Program-made: the position numbers and the translations under genes
Part shown: positions 34,773 through 46,675 of the stretch, one piece after another
Layout: every line of letters begins with the position of its first letter
How positions within the stretch are numbered: position 1 is the stretch's first letter
Assembly (NCBI GenBank): GCA_009739215.1
Contig: VSJF01000008.1
Span: forward strand, 1,426,001-1,490,000
DNA from: Floccularia luteovirens
Lineage: Eukaryota > Basidiomycota > Agaricomycetes > Agaricales > Squamanitaceae
Direction: 5' to 3'
DNA length: 64,000 bases
Notes under the pieces: generated by a model
Database searches by the model: none
Told to the model about the DNA's origin: nothing
Seen by the model: the letters and a program-made list of their open reading frames with translations, nothing else

Positions 34773-37700
34773 ATGCTGGAAGTCCCCAGCTTCTACATCA
34801 GCCCAAAGCTGATCCTATTAGCATTGAAGGAATGGTGCGTGGTTCACTTATTTCAATCAATATGAGCTAAAATATTTTGTTTTATAAGGACACCAAGTCT
34901 GACGCTTCCACCCATTGCTGCTTGTGTTTCGGCCACTATTTTGCTATTAGACATATTCTGGAGCCAATTGTCGAAAAAATTCTCAAGACAAGACAGCTCA
35001 AGAGGAGATACACAACGAAAGGAAGTCATACAAAGTCTTGCTAAGCGCCATGGTGGTTTCAAAATAACTTTTTATTTGATTCTGAGAGCATCCGGTTGCC
35101 TTGCATTATTTTGCTTGACAGCTTGGCAGATATTTTCTTGCTATACGGTCAATGAAGTAGTGTTTACCGAAGTTCTGATGTGCATCAGTTATGTGAGTAC
35201 CCAGGGCGCGTGTTTTTTGTTCAAGCTACTAACTTCATTAGATTTATTTCACTCTCCTTGCTGGGATGGCAATCTGGAGCGTTGGATGGGGGAGAACTAG
35301 CACTCATCACCTCGATATCTTACTTTTCGTAACCTTTTCTGTGTACGCTGTACGCGACCTTTGGCCATTAGCCACAACAACAGGATACCCTGCCGACTTG
35401 GGCGATCCAACCCTTTTGGCCAAGTTATCTATTTTGCTTCGCAACATTCGTCATTATTCCTCTTATCCTTCCAAGAAAATATAATCCTATTGTCGAAGTA
35501 AGCAACTCATTATATACGCTGTCCACATTCCTGATTTCAGTTATAGAGTCCTGAAGACCCTCCCAACCCAGAACAGACTGCTCCATTGCTTTCACTTTTC
35601 ACTTATACTTTTCTCAATCCAATCATATTCGGCGCTTACAAACTGAACCACCTTCCTCATAATCTCTTGCCACCAGCTTGTTGACAAAGACAGATCTGAA
35701 TTTACGACGAAAAAAGCCTTTCCAGTATGTCACCTCCAGAATACTTGATGCATAAATCACAACTTTTGACAGCACATCGACACATACTCTGGTGCAAAAA
35801 AGCGACATTTGTTCTTTGGTTTGATGCGAGTTTTCAGTACGAGATTCTTCGCTGACATTATGCGCTACCTATGCTCACCATGTTGACAGGACTCGAATTC
35901 GCGATCGCAACCCTTTGTCGCGATTGGTCAGGCCTTTGCAATTTTTGCCTTCACCAATAGCTCTGAATAGAATTCTGAAGTACGTGGGAACTTGGAATCA
36001 ATGAATATCCAATTTATTATTGCGATTGCAGCTACTTAGAAAATAATGATGTCCAGTGCTACCATCAAGCCTTGGTTTTGGATATCTCTAGTTTTTATAG
36101 GACCCACGATGACAACATTGTTAAATCAGTGGTACATGTTTCATCATCAACCGAACAATGGTCAGGACGGAAGGATTGATCACCCAGCTGGTATTCGACC
36201 ATAGCCTTAGAATCCGCCTGAAGGCAGAAGTGCCGAAGGCGTCGACCGATCAGAAGGCAGCAGGAAGTCCAAGTGAATGAAGACAGTCCAGCTGTAACCC
36301 AAAATGAAGCAACCAGTCCTGATGAGGTACCAAACTGCATCAAGGTCCAATGCATCTGGTACCACGACTGATGTACCTCAATCAAGTACATCGAGCAAGG
36401 GCAATCAAAGACGCTTAGATGCGAGTGTGACAGATGCAACATCTCAGAAGAAACACAGCTCAGATAATTTAATTGGCAAAATTAATAATCTGGTTTCTGT
36501 TGACCTCGGGAACATTGTGGGAGCCAGAGATTTCTTGATACTAGGTACTTTACAATACTCCTAAATCCGACCTCACGAACTGAAGCTGAACCTCTTTGCT
36601 AGTATTACTTTATCCTCTGCAAATTGCATTTTCTGTGATATTTTTGAAACGTGTACTCGGATGGAGGTAACCTTGATCTTTTCCCCGGCACTCCTTCAGC
36701 TAATTAATGATGAAAATAGTGCTTATGTGGGCTTTGTTACTTTGGTCATTCTAACACCAGTTCCACTTCTCATCGTAAGCCGAGTTCGCGTAGCTCAAAT
36801 TGAAACTATGAAGAAGGTAGTGTGAAATCATCATGATTGATCTCACTTTTGCTTACGTACTTTTTATTAAGGCCGATGGGCGTATACAGACTGTCTCCGA
36901 AAGTAAGAAAATCACGTTTCTCCTTCATACAAAAAAGGACTCAACTTGTTTGTGCAGTGACAAATATCCTTCGTATGATCAAATTATTTGGTTGGGAAGA
37001 GAAGATAAGTGATTTAATTCGAGAAAAACGGGACGAAGAGTTGGTTTGGTTGCAGAAGCGCAAGGTATGGCATACCAGCAAATATTATAAACAGCTTTTA
37101 CGTTTGCGCTGAACGCTTCGCGTTTTTCAGATTTTGGAAGTATTCCTTGGAGCTCTAAAGTATGGCGCAATGTTATTGATTGGTATTTATTCACGTCCTC
37201 TTTTTCCAGCGTTACTATTCCAACGGTGTCTATGCTCATTACCTTCGCTGTGTACACTGTCATAATGAAACAGCCACTTAACTGGTTTGTAACAATGTAA
37301 AAACATTCCTACAACATGCTAATTATTTCCTAAACCAGCTGCCAATGTTTTCCCAAGTACTACGGTGTTTAATGTCTTGCGGAGGAGCTTGAGCACCATG
37401 GTTGCTCAAGTGACAGCAATAGTTCAAGGTCTGTTCTACTATTTTGCATTTTAGAATATGTTTAAAGATGGTACGCACAGGGAAAGTCTCCCTAGATAGA
37501 GTAAACGAATTTCCTTCATAATACAGAGCTTTTGGACTCCTTAACAGAATCATCCACAACCCCCACGAGCCCACATGGGTTATCTCATCCTGCCGAGTTC
37601 ATTGGGTTTAGGAATGTAATGTTTTCATGGCTGACAGATTTATCGGATGGCCCGGGTGCTTCCGAGAATGAATTTAGGCTTCGTGTTGTGGGTCAACTGG

Positions 37701-40700
37701 CTTTCAAAGAAGGTTGTATAAATCTTATCATAGGACCAACGTGAGTATCTTGCACCTCTTCCATGATAAAGAGTATTGACAAATGACAATCAGCGGCTCG
37801 GGAAAGACATCTATGTTGATGGCTTTACTGGGTGGGTTTCCTTTTAGGATGAGTTTACGGTCCATTTATTCATTTTATTTGACAGGTGAAATGCATTGTA
37901 TTTCCCATGGTCCAGAATCCATTTTCAATCTTCCTCGCGACGGGGGTGTTGCATATGCAGCGCAGGAATCGTGGATACAAAATGATACAATCAAAGAGAA
38001 TATCATTTTTGGAGCTGCCTTTGATGAGACTAGATATAAGAAAGGTAAGCTGACTTTTACAAATCGATTTTTGAACCATGCATTTACAACTCTTGCAAAT
38101 AGTTATCCAGCAATGTGCTCTAGAACAAGATCTTGCCATGTTCAGCGCCGGGGACCGAACTGAAGTTGGAGAACGAGGAATCACTCTTAGGTATGTATTT
38201 TCTTTGTAGTTCTCCAAGGCTGCACTAAATGCACGCGCTCCAGTGGTGGCCAAAAGGTTTGGCGCACAAATTCTTGTGTTGTCCGCGGGATTCTAACTTA
38301 CTTTCAGGCACGAATCACGCTGGCAAGAGCTGTTTACTCGACTGCAAAAATCCTTCTGCTTGACGATGTTCTTGCGGCTCTCGATGTTCATACGTACGTG
38401 GCAAATAACCTTTTGCTCCAACTTCTACCAACCCACCTCACATACAGAACGCGCTGGATAGTCGAAGAGTGTTTCAGGGGGGATCTACTTCACGGAAGGA
38501 CTGTGATACTCGTCGTAAGTAATGCATCGATATCGACCGGCTAAATTTGCTAGACATACACTCTCAGACTCACAACCTGACCTTGGCATCCATGGCAGGA
38601 TTCGTGGTTTCCATTGACAAAGGTGGTAATGCGCATGCTGTTCAAACAGAGGGCTTTAATGTGCTTTCAAGTCAAAGTCAAAGTCATGACATAGAACTCG
38701 AAGAACTTGGATTCGTTCTAGCTGATGAAGAAGAACCGGAATCGGAGAAACTACCTTTAGAATCGAAACCTGAAGAAAAAAGCAGCGAAGGCAAATTAAT
38801 CGTTGCTGAAGAGGTAGTTGAAGGCCGAGCTGGTTTCGGTCCCATAAAATTATACCTATCAACTGTTGGCGGAAAACATCCAGTTCTTTACTGGGTGGTG
38901 ATATTGTGTAATTTTATTGTTAGCTATATACTCTTGATATCCCAGTCGTGGTTTCTGGGGTATTGGAGTAATCACTATGTCGGTCGTCCAGTATCTGACG
39001 TTCCTGTACTTTTGTGGGTTGCCTCTCTGGCCTTCATATACTTGATTGAAACTGACCATAGATATCCAGTTATCTCGGAATATTCGCCTCACTTATAATC
39101 TCTATGCTCATATCACACTCTATCTTGTTCTATCGTTTCAACATGGGCTCAATTCGTGCTTCCAGGGTACTACATCTCAAACTCGTGGGTTCAGTGTTAA
39201 GGTCGACTTTCAGGTGAGAAAAGTGATTTATCGATCATGGATCAGATAAATTATGTTTTATCAGGTGGCTTGATGAAACTCCAATTTCTCGAATCATCAC
39301 CCGATGCACACAAGACATAAGCGTCGTAGACAACACGATTGCAACAATACTAATATTTTTCACGGAGATTGTTATAATCGCATCGCCTATGAGACTCATT
39401 GCAATAATCTTTTACACACCCGCCTTCATCGTTCCAATATTGGGCGTATGTCTATTGGGAACATATGGTGCAAGGGTTTACTTGGCTGCTCAAATGTCAG
39501 TTAAAAGAGAAATGAGGTAAGCAAGGCCACAAATAATTATGACAATTTCTGATGACGAGCTCTCTAGCAATGCCAAAGCGCCGTTGCTAGGACATTTTGG
39601 TGCCTCTATCGCTGGACTTGGTAAGCAAATAAGATTTCTCCAGGATTGGTATTCATAATCCACGACAGCTTCTATCCGAGCATATGGCGCGCAGAACAAC
39701 TTCCGAGCAGAATCTCTCAAGAGGATCAACCACTATACCAGGATTGCAAGGACTTCACATAACCTCGGCTTATGGATTGCACTTCGCATTGATCTTCTGG
39801 GAACAATATTTACGACATCTCTCACAGCATATCTAGTATATGTTAACAAAGGATCAACGAATCCAGCAAATATAGGATTTTCATTGAATATGGCGATAGA
39901 ATTTTGTACATTCATGCTGTTCGGGATAACAATGTATAACCAACTTGAGATCCAATCAAACAGGTAGGAAGATTTGGTTGAAGCAACACTTCATAATCTG
40001 ACCTTGTCTCATTTGCTCTAGTCTGGAACGAATTGGGGGATACCTCAAGATTGAGCATGAGCCTGAGCCTACAGAGTCAGGCAAACCCCCGGCAGCATGG
40101 CCGACCAGTGGCGAGCTTCGTGTAGAGAAGTTTTCCGCTCGTTATTCTAAGGTTTAGTACCATCCGAAACTTTAAATCGTCATACTAAGGTGTCGCATGT
40201 TTCCAGAATGGACCGAAGATTTTGCATGACATTTCTTTCCATATCAAATCCGGCGAAAGGATTGGAATAGGTAAATTATTTCTGGGCTTGCTTTATACTT
40301 CTTGATTTCAACTTTTCCCTTCTATCACAGTCGGGAGGACTGGTAGTGGCAAGGTTCGTTATCCGATTTATTGCGGATCATTTCGAAGTTGATACAAAGC
40401 GGAATTGTAGAGTTCTCTTACCCTTGCACTCTTGCGTGCTATATTAACGGAAGGCAACGTATATTATGATGGACTTTCAACTAGTACAATCAACCTGGAT
40501 GCATTAAGGTCTAATATGACCATAATCCCGCAGACGGTGAATATTTCTCTGTTGTTGGTCTCTCTCGATATGATTCTCATTTGTTGGTTATCCTAGCCTG
40601 AGTTACTGAGCGGCAAGTTAAATATCACTTAGTGTCTTATATTTGTCCTGATGTTGAACCTAGGTAGCTTGCGAAGAAACCTCGACCCATTCGAGCAACA

Positions 40701-41398
40701 CGATGATGCCACTCTTAATGATGCATTGAGGTCTTCTGGACTTTTTGCATTGAAAAGTGATTCAGAGAGACACCACCTAACGCTAGATAGTAATATTGCG
40801 AGCGGGGGCAGTAACTTATCTGTTGGTCAACGCCAAATCATTACGTTAGCGAGGGCCATTGTACGAGGAAGCAAGGTGTTGATTTTGGATGAAGGTAAGT
40901 TCCTACATGTTCCTTTCCATGTAATTTATCGGTACTAATATGCTATTGATATCAAGCTACCTCTGCCATTGGTATGTTCACTTGATTTTGAATGATTCTC
41001 CTTCCATAATTCCTGTTAGATTCCGAAACAGACACAATAATCCAATCCGCTTTACGCAATCGGTTGGGTCCTGATGTGACAGTTCTCACTGTAGCTCATC
41101 GGCTTCAAACTATTATGGATTCGGATAGAATTGTGAGCTAGTCAACTCTAATTTATTACTTTGGTCTCGCAGAATGAATTATATATATAGATGGTTCTCG
41201 ACAGTGGAAAAATTGTGAGTTTTTTTTCCATGCGTGTCCCAGTCCAAAGCTAATCATTACATATTGTAGGCCGAGTTTGATACCCCCAAGTCGTTATTGG
41301 AAAAGGCAAATGGATCATTCAAATCGTTAGTCGAGGAAAGTGGGGATAGAGATGTTCTCTACAAAATTGCTGGTGCAAAAAGCCGTAGTAAATGTTAG
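34773..41398 (+). CDS. ABCC-type ABC transporter (MRP/YCF1-like), 5' half frame-broken
   Basis: Full-length ABCC exporter organisation: TMD0, TMD1-NBD1, TMD2-NBD2. The ATG at 34773 (MLEVPSFYISP) splices at GTGCGT into TPSLTLPPIAACVSATILLL. NBD1 (37.6-38.6 kb) has Walker A GPTGSGKTS split by an intron, Q-loop AYAAQESW, signature SGGQKARITLARA and Walker B ILLLDDVLAALD. TMD2 includes VKREMSNAKAPLLGHFGASI. NBD2 has GRTGSGKSS, LSGSLRRNLDPFE joined over a GC..AG intron (40613-40663), signature LSVGQRQIITLARA, LILDE-ATSAI and AHRLQTIMDSD. It ends SRSKC, TAG 41396-41398. Between 35.4 and 37.5 kb the frame must be corrected repeatedly, nearly always by removing one base (for example 35436-35440, about 35675, about 36058, 36139-36141, about 36280, 37510-37512). 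NBDs and TMD2 are clean. It is either a sequencing artefact or an inactivated 5' half; substrates are unknown. Confidence 0.8.
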
Positions 41399-41460
41399 TC
41401 CCATTCGAGGCGTGGGAACCATTACGTCAGATAAAATCAACTTACACGACAACTACAAAA

Positions 41461-42010
41461 TGAATGAGATGCAAAGGATATCGCGTAGCGACCAACCTCC
41501 TCCTAAGTGTGCCCCAATGCGAAATGGTGGAGCCTCCAGCCGTTGCAAACGCTAATATCCGAGTCTATACGCAAATTTGCAGGGCGGATGTATTGACATG
41601 CGCGTGCGCATCATTCAACGCGCACGCTACGTCATTTCTCTATTCCTTTATTTGTTCTCTCTTCAAACCAAATATCCATTACGTAGAGTATAAAAACCCC
41701 CAATGCTGCGTAGAAACACCTTAGTTCTCTATCACGACTAAGGTTAATGACTTCCGTCTTTAGTTTCATCAATCACCACGTTCTAGAGGAAGAGGATGTC
41801 CCATGTTGAACAACTCTACGTTGTCTTTGCACAGATCTTTCGGAATCCAGAATGGCCTACTCGACTTGACCCTTGCTTGTAATTTCAATCTACCTTTGTT
41901 ACTCTGCGCGATTTAAGTGTCTCTGCAGAATTTCTTATAACCGAACGGCGGCAGGCTTCTTATCGAGGGTGTAAAGCATATGAAGGTAGTTCTACTCCCA
42001 CGCTGCTGAG
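41461..42010 (+). pseudogene. Crinkler-like family fragment (N-terminal part)
   Basis: Related to 26641-26840: the leader (gatgcaaaggata, ...cctcctaag..., gagcctccagc) is shared. Further on, EQLYVVFAQIFRNPEWPTRL (41813-41872) matches RRLYDIFALVFENPEWAARL of the larger remnant. Stops surround both pieces, and the NTPase and nuclease parts are missing. It is a truncated relic. Confidence 0.55.
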
Positions 42011-42119
42011 CGTTATTATGTTGACCGCCATTTTTGAAGTTTACAGTATTGAGTTTCAAGAGCACAAGGTTGCGTCAGCACTTTAATTGTATGAACAATC
42101 AGTACAAATTTTGCAAACC

Positions 42120-42190
42120 AATAGCAATTACTTGAGTAAACTGCTATTGGTTTGCAAACCTTCTACTGAACATGGTGGAGTTGGATTATA
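42120..42190 (+). pseudogene. NCYW-family fragment
   Basis: About 70 bp encoding CYWFANLLLNMVELD in one frame, matching SNCYWFANFLLKLVELEF of the gene at 61359. The rest of that gene is absent. It shows that the family was also copied and broken here. Confidence 0.6.
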
Positions 42191-43718
42191 TCTGAGTGCA
42201 TATATGCGATTGCAAGAATGATTAGCACTAACCTAATCAGTGTATAGTCAGAATTGTCATCATGGTCATATGTCATATGTTATGCGTTGGGTCAGTTATG
42301 CCTTTCGTTGTGGTACAAACGAGTCAATTTAATTGACTTGGAATGCCACTTAGCTGGGATGTAACAATTAAATTCACTATTCGATTTGAAAGATTTGAAT
42401 GATTGGAACTGGAAGTTCTACCATTTGCTTGGAAAAGCTGCTTTTGAGAAGCGATAGTTCGGGTTGCTGTAGCACCGTATCTGCGCTGCAGGGTGTTATT
42501 GGCGTATCTGTTTACTAATGGATCATGTGTAACTCGAGAGTGTAGATTTTTTTCTTGGTTGTGCATGCGTTTGTATCCTTGTTGATTAATCAGTGGGAGC
42601 TCTCCTCTTGCGGCAACTCAGTGATCTCCATCAGTAAATCATCTATTTTTATCAAACATTGCAAAGTCTCGGTTCTCAGTTCTCAGCGCTGAGCTCTGCA
42701 AAATTGTGAGCTCCAGCACTCAGCGCTCAGCGCCAGCTTGGACACGATGCATGGTACATGTGCATAATTGTTATTCCCAAGAACTATGCTGCCACGTATA
42801 TCTGAACCTATTTGGCTCATATATATATTATAGTACTGGTCCCATAACAGAAATACCAGTTTCTTAAGAATTCTATGATACTGTAATTTCTACATTGACG
42901 GCTGTATTCATACTTTTGATGGAATAACCGTATGTTTGGTAGTCCAAGGCAGTGAGGGGGAACTCCGCTTGTTTTTGGAGGTTTGCTGGTGTGTTGTTCA
43001 GTGTTGGTCAAACAATTCAGGCCACTTCCATTGTGAGGTCCTATCTCTGCAATGTACAGCGCTACAATATTACCAACAAAGTTAAATCTTTCTGTCATTC
43101 CCGCTTCGTTTTTCGTCTCCTCGTTTGGTTTCATTTTCGAAGTACTATTTTGTAGGCGCAAATTTTGAGTTGACATGTTTGGTACAAGGTCAACTGACTT
43201 GATCAACTTGAAAATACAACTCCATGATCAACAAAAGATGAACAAATTTAATCATCCTCTTTTCGGCTTACAAGTTACATTGTGCGGTCCTCAGATTCCT
43301 CAAAACAATTGACTGCCCACCTGTCCACATCGACTACCCCGGTGCTGTACCATCTCGACTCCGACAGCTAACCCCATTACCCCCTCTTATGGACAAGTGC
43401 ACCGGAGATTTTAAATTCTTCGTCGTAGTGTTTGATGAAATGGGCGCCATGGAGTCTGCAATGTACTGATTTGATAACAGAAGCTGTTCTGCATCAGGAG
43501 CATTGCTCGGACATTGGCTCTTGCCCACGATCCATCACTTCAAGCCAGTTTCCCCCTTGTCTCTTTGTCTGCTCCCTTGTCCTTCATTCAGCTTTGTCAT
43601 GGTTTAGACCTAAGCACGTGGGACTCAGTAGTACTTATAGGTTTAAGTCAAGATAACAGTGGCCTTCTGAACACTGTTACTTATCCTCGCTCCGAAACCA
43701 TCAAGGTCATAACTAGCC

Positions 43719-45393
43719 ATGCCTTCAATGGATTTGATGTGAGTAAAAAATTCTCTTCTAGGGGTCGTGCAGCTAGCTAACAACGGAGCGATATAAGCTT
43801 TGGCCCCATGCTCATTGGTAAGTACTCCACCAGTGCGATGGGTAAGATGTGTCGTTGACAATACTTGCAGGCACGCTTATGAATACCATCTTATATGGGG
43901 TGCGTCTGCACACATCTCTATTCTGTTTCTATTTATTAACTTCTGGATAGGTCCTCATTGTTCAAGTCAGTTGAATATGATTTTGGCATTGTATCAGCAA
44001 TTGCTGATGGATTCCCTTAGGTGTTTATTTACTTCCAAACATACAAAAAGTGCGTCTTTTCTAATTAACTCAATTATCTACCCTGATATCAGGATTAGAG
44101 ATTTACTATGGATCCGCCTGTTTGTGCGTTTTTCGATTGTTCTATTCGACAGAAATAATGTAACAATTGTCAAGGTCTTGTTTCTTTTTGTCGCTGAAAC
44201 ATTGAATACGGGGATGGATATTGGAATGATCTATGAACCATTGATTCTCAAATTCGGTTCGTAATTGAGTACATCCTCAGTCTGTAAGAATTAGGACTAA
44301 GCTTGCTAACTTGAATAGGCACCTCAGCTGCAACAACATTCTTCCCCTTCAGTAAGTGTGCTACTATAGTTCTACGTTTTCACTGACTTGCTTTTATAGT
44401 GCTAGCAGCTGGTAAGACCACTGAGACCACTGTTTGTGACGTTGACACTTAACCATACGCAATCATCAGATCCAATTATGACTGTTAGTTACTAAGAGGG
44501 TTGATCCACATGAACGGAATTTGACATTCTCATTCCCTAGGTCATCATTTCTACCCCGATTCAAATCTTTACTGCTTGGCGTATCAAGATTGTTTGTAGG
44601 GCTACGTGGCTGGCTGTGGTAATCTCTGCGTTTGCTCTCATTTCTCTAGGTGTGCTTTCATCAAATATATTATTCTCATCTATTGCTCACCCAAATGTCG
44701 CAGGTGGTGGTATCTGGCTGACATGCACTGTCAGCTATAATACGCAGTTTTTCACGGAAGCCAGAGACAAATCGACCAGCAATCACATGGCTGCTTGCCT
44801 CTGTGATTGCGGATGTTATTATTACCATTTCGTTAACTGTTAGCTTGGTGAGCACCATCAGCTATGTGGCTTTGCTTCAGTGATATAAATAACATTATCC
44901 ACAGTCCCGAAGGAAAACTGGGTTTTCTGGGACAGATAATGCTGTTAATAAGGTTAACCTTTATTATTCATTCTTTTATTGGGTATTTCTCAACACTTTC
45001 ACAGATAATACGTCTAACGGTCCAAACCGGTCTAATTACAACGCTCTTTGCCATCCTCGATGTCATTTGTTTCCTTGTTCTACCAGTAAGTGGGATCTAT
45101 GATCTCCGGAAATTGTACTGATAACGGACTTTCAGCGCGCTACAGTGTAAGTAACAAACACTCGAACCCAAACTTGTAAACTGACTTGTTTTACAAAAAA
45201 AAGTAACTTTGTCTGGGATTTTGCGCTATCAAAACTATACACGAATGCATTGGTATCCACGCTCAATGCCCGCGCTGGTTGGGGCAATCTTGTGAATGGG
45301 TCTGCGGAGGATAACATTCTTTTCTGTGAGACACCCCAACACCAGAGTATAGGACCATTTGAACCTCGAATCGATCCTCCACAACTACCATAA
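43719..45393 (+). CDS. DUF6534 integral membrane protein, copy B (one frame break)
   Basis: Close relative of copy A with the same exon plan: MPSMDL, FGPMLIG, TLMNTILYGVLIVQ, FIYFQTYKK, DLLWIRLFV, VLFLFVAETLNTGMDIGMIY, VISTPIQIFTAWRIKIV, GGGIWLTCTVS, LLASVIADVIITISLT, RRKTGFSGTDNAV, NFVWDFALSKLYTNALVSTL and ending in DPPQLP. Aligned to copy A there is one extra T in TTTTT at 44748-44752 (TTTT in A). Without it, FSRKPETNRPA runs on as in copy A; with it, the frame ends in CDCGCYYYHFVNC. The stop is also earlier than in A (TAA 45391-45393), giving a shorter tail. Function unknown. Confidence 0.72.
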
Positions 45394-46675
45394 TCTATCT
45401 TCCTATGCCTGAAAAGCAGTGGAAGCAGGTCTCTTGAAGGCAGTGATGCATTGAATTGATTGTGGGGATGGAAACATGTGGCCTCAGAATCATGGTTTAC
45501 TTTTTTGTCCGTCAACAACGATTGACATGTTGGTGCTGTATCACGCTTGGAAGTGTTATAATTCACAGGAAATTGGTTGCTTTAGAATTGATATCTCTCC
45601 TTCATTTTTGTGATATTTGTTCTTCTACTGGGTTAGAAATCAGGTTATTACATTATATATATGCTCCTTTCCAAACCCCGTGTCTGCTCTCTAAATTTTA
45701 GCAGGGGATTCTAGGTGAATGAAGATTGGATACGTACCTAGATCATGATCTAGTCATCAAGTGCGCCGCTCTCTCCAGATGATATCAAGCAAGTCCTCTA
45801 TTAGGAAGTCATACCAAAGCATGGCGATAGGTACTGTCGCTAAATGCCACAGGGCATGTGCGTCTATTTTCGGTCCCAAGGCGGAAAGTCAAGCAACTCC
45901 AGAGTGGTGGCAGCCATTGTAAATGCGACAAAGACGGCTGCTTTATTCACGAAACTTGGCCGATAGTTTTTTTGGTCGAAATGGAAAGCTTTTGAATATA
46001 AACCGTGAAGCTAGTAAAGAACATGCTAGCCAAAGAGCGTTGTGGAATATACCACTTAAGACAGATGTTGAATGCCATTTTATTCGTATAATCGAATCGA
46101 GGAAGTAGCGTCAAGTAGGATATACGGCAAAGGTAAACAATGGTTTATAGCCATCCAAGTATTCAGCTACCCGTCAGTGCACAAGCTAAAATTACGACTT
46201 GCATTAACTGAAATTGTGATGTGCTTGATTGCATCAAGGTATGTATTCCTTGATACGTTATGTAAATATCCGGAAAATTATATAATGTCTCAATTTTAGA
46301 CATATTATTTATTTCATTCCTGATTTGTCCTGACTAATTATGGAACATTTACGTGCTCTGCACAAACTCAGTTCATGCTGACTATTATTCCGGCTAACCA
46401 TGCTCCGCACGCCTCCCAGGTCTGGCCGTGTAAACCACGTACTAGATACCCGTAGCATAATAAAAATGCATGTAATGATCTCCATGGGGCATCGGCCCCA
46501 ATGATCAATACACGGGGAAAAAAATGTATCGATCTTGAACTAGAATGGTGTTGATGCAAGGCCAAGATTCATGCTGAGATGTCGGAGTTTTCGGTATACA
46601 TAAGATGGTGAGTAAGCCACAAGTACATATCCTCTTCAGGGATTCAGCCTGTATACTGATAGCTCTCTCTCAACT
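45394..46675. other. Intergenic, mostly unrecognised
   Basis: Homology to the 3' flank of copy A continues to about 45640. The interval 45650-46500 has no recognised content. 46510-46675 is the upstream region of the DUF4246 gene and is shared with 29760-29900. No gene supported. Confidence 0.5.

Larger units (their letters stand above)
41399..43718. other. Spacer with family fragments
   Basis: Holds a Crinkler-like fragment (41461-42010) and a short NCYW-family fragment (42120-42190), both annotated. From 42200 to 43310 no gene is supported. A local cluster of ctcagcgct/agcgctgag motifs lies at 42680-42735. From about 43315 the sequence is the upstream part of the DUF6534 duplication. Confidence 0.5.

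Noticed and set aside
42680..42735. Cluster of agcgctgag/ctcagcgct motifs as an origin or operator
   Set aside because: Short, irregular and isolated; not enough to support a function.
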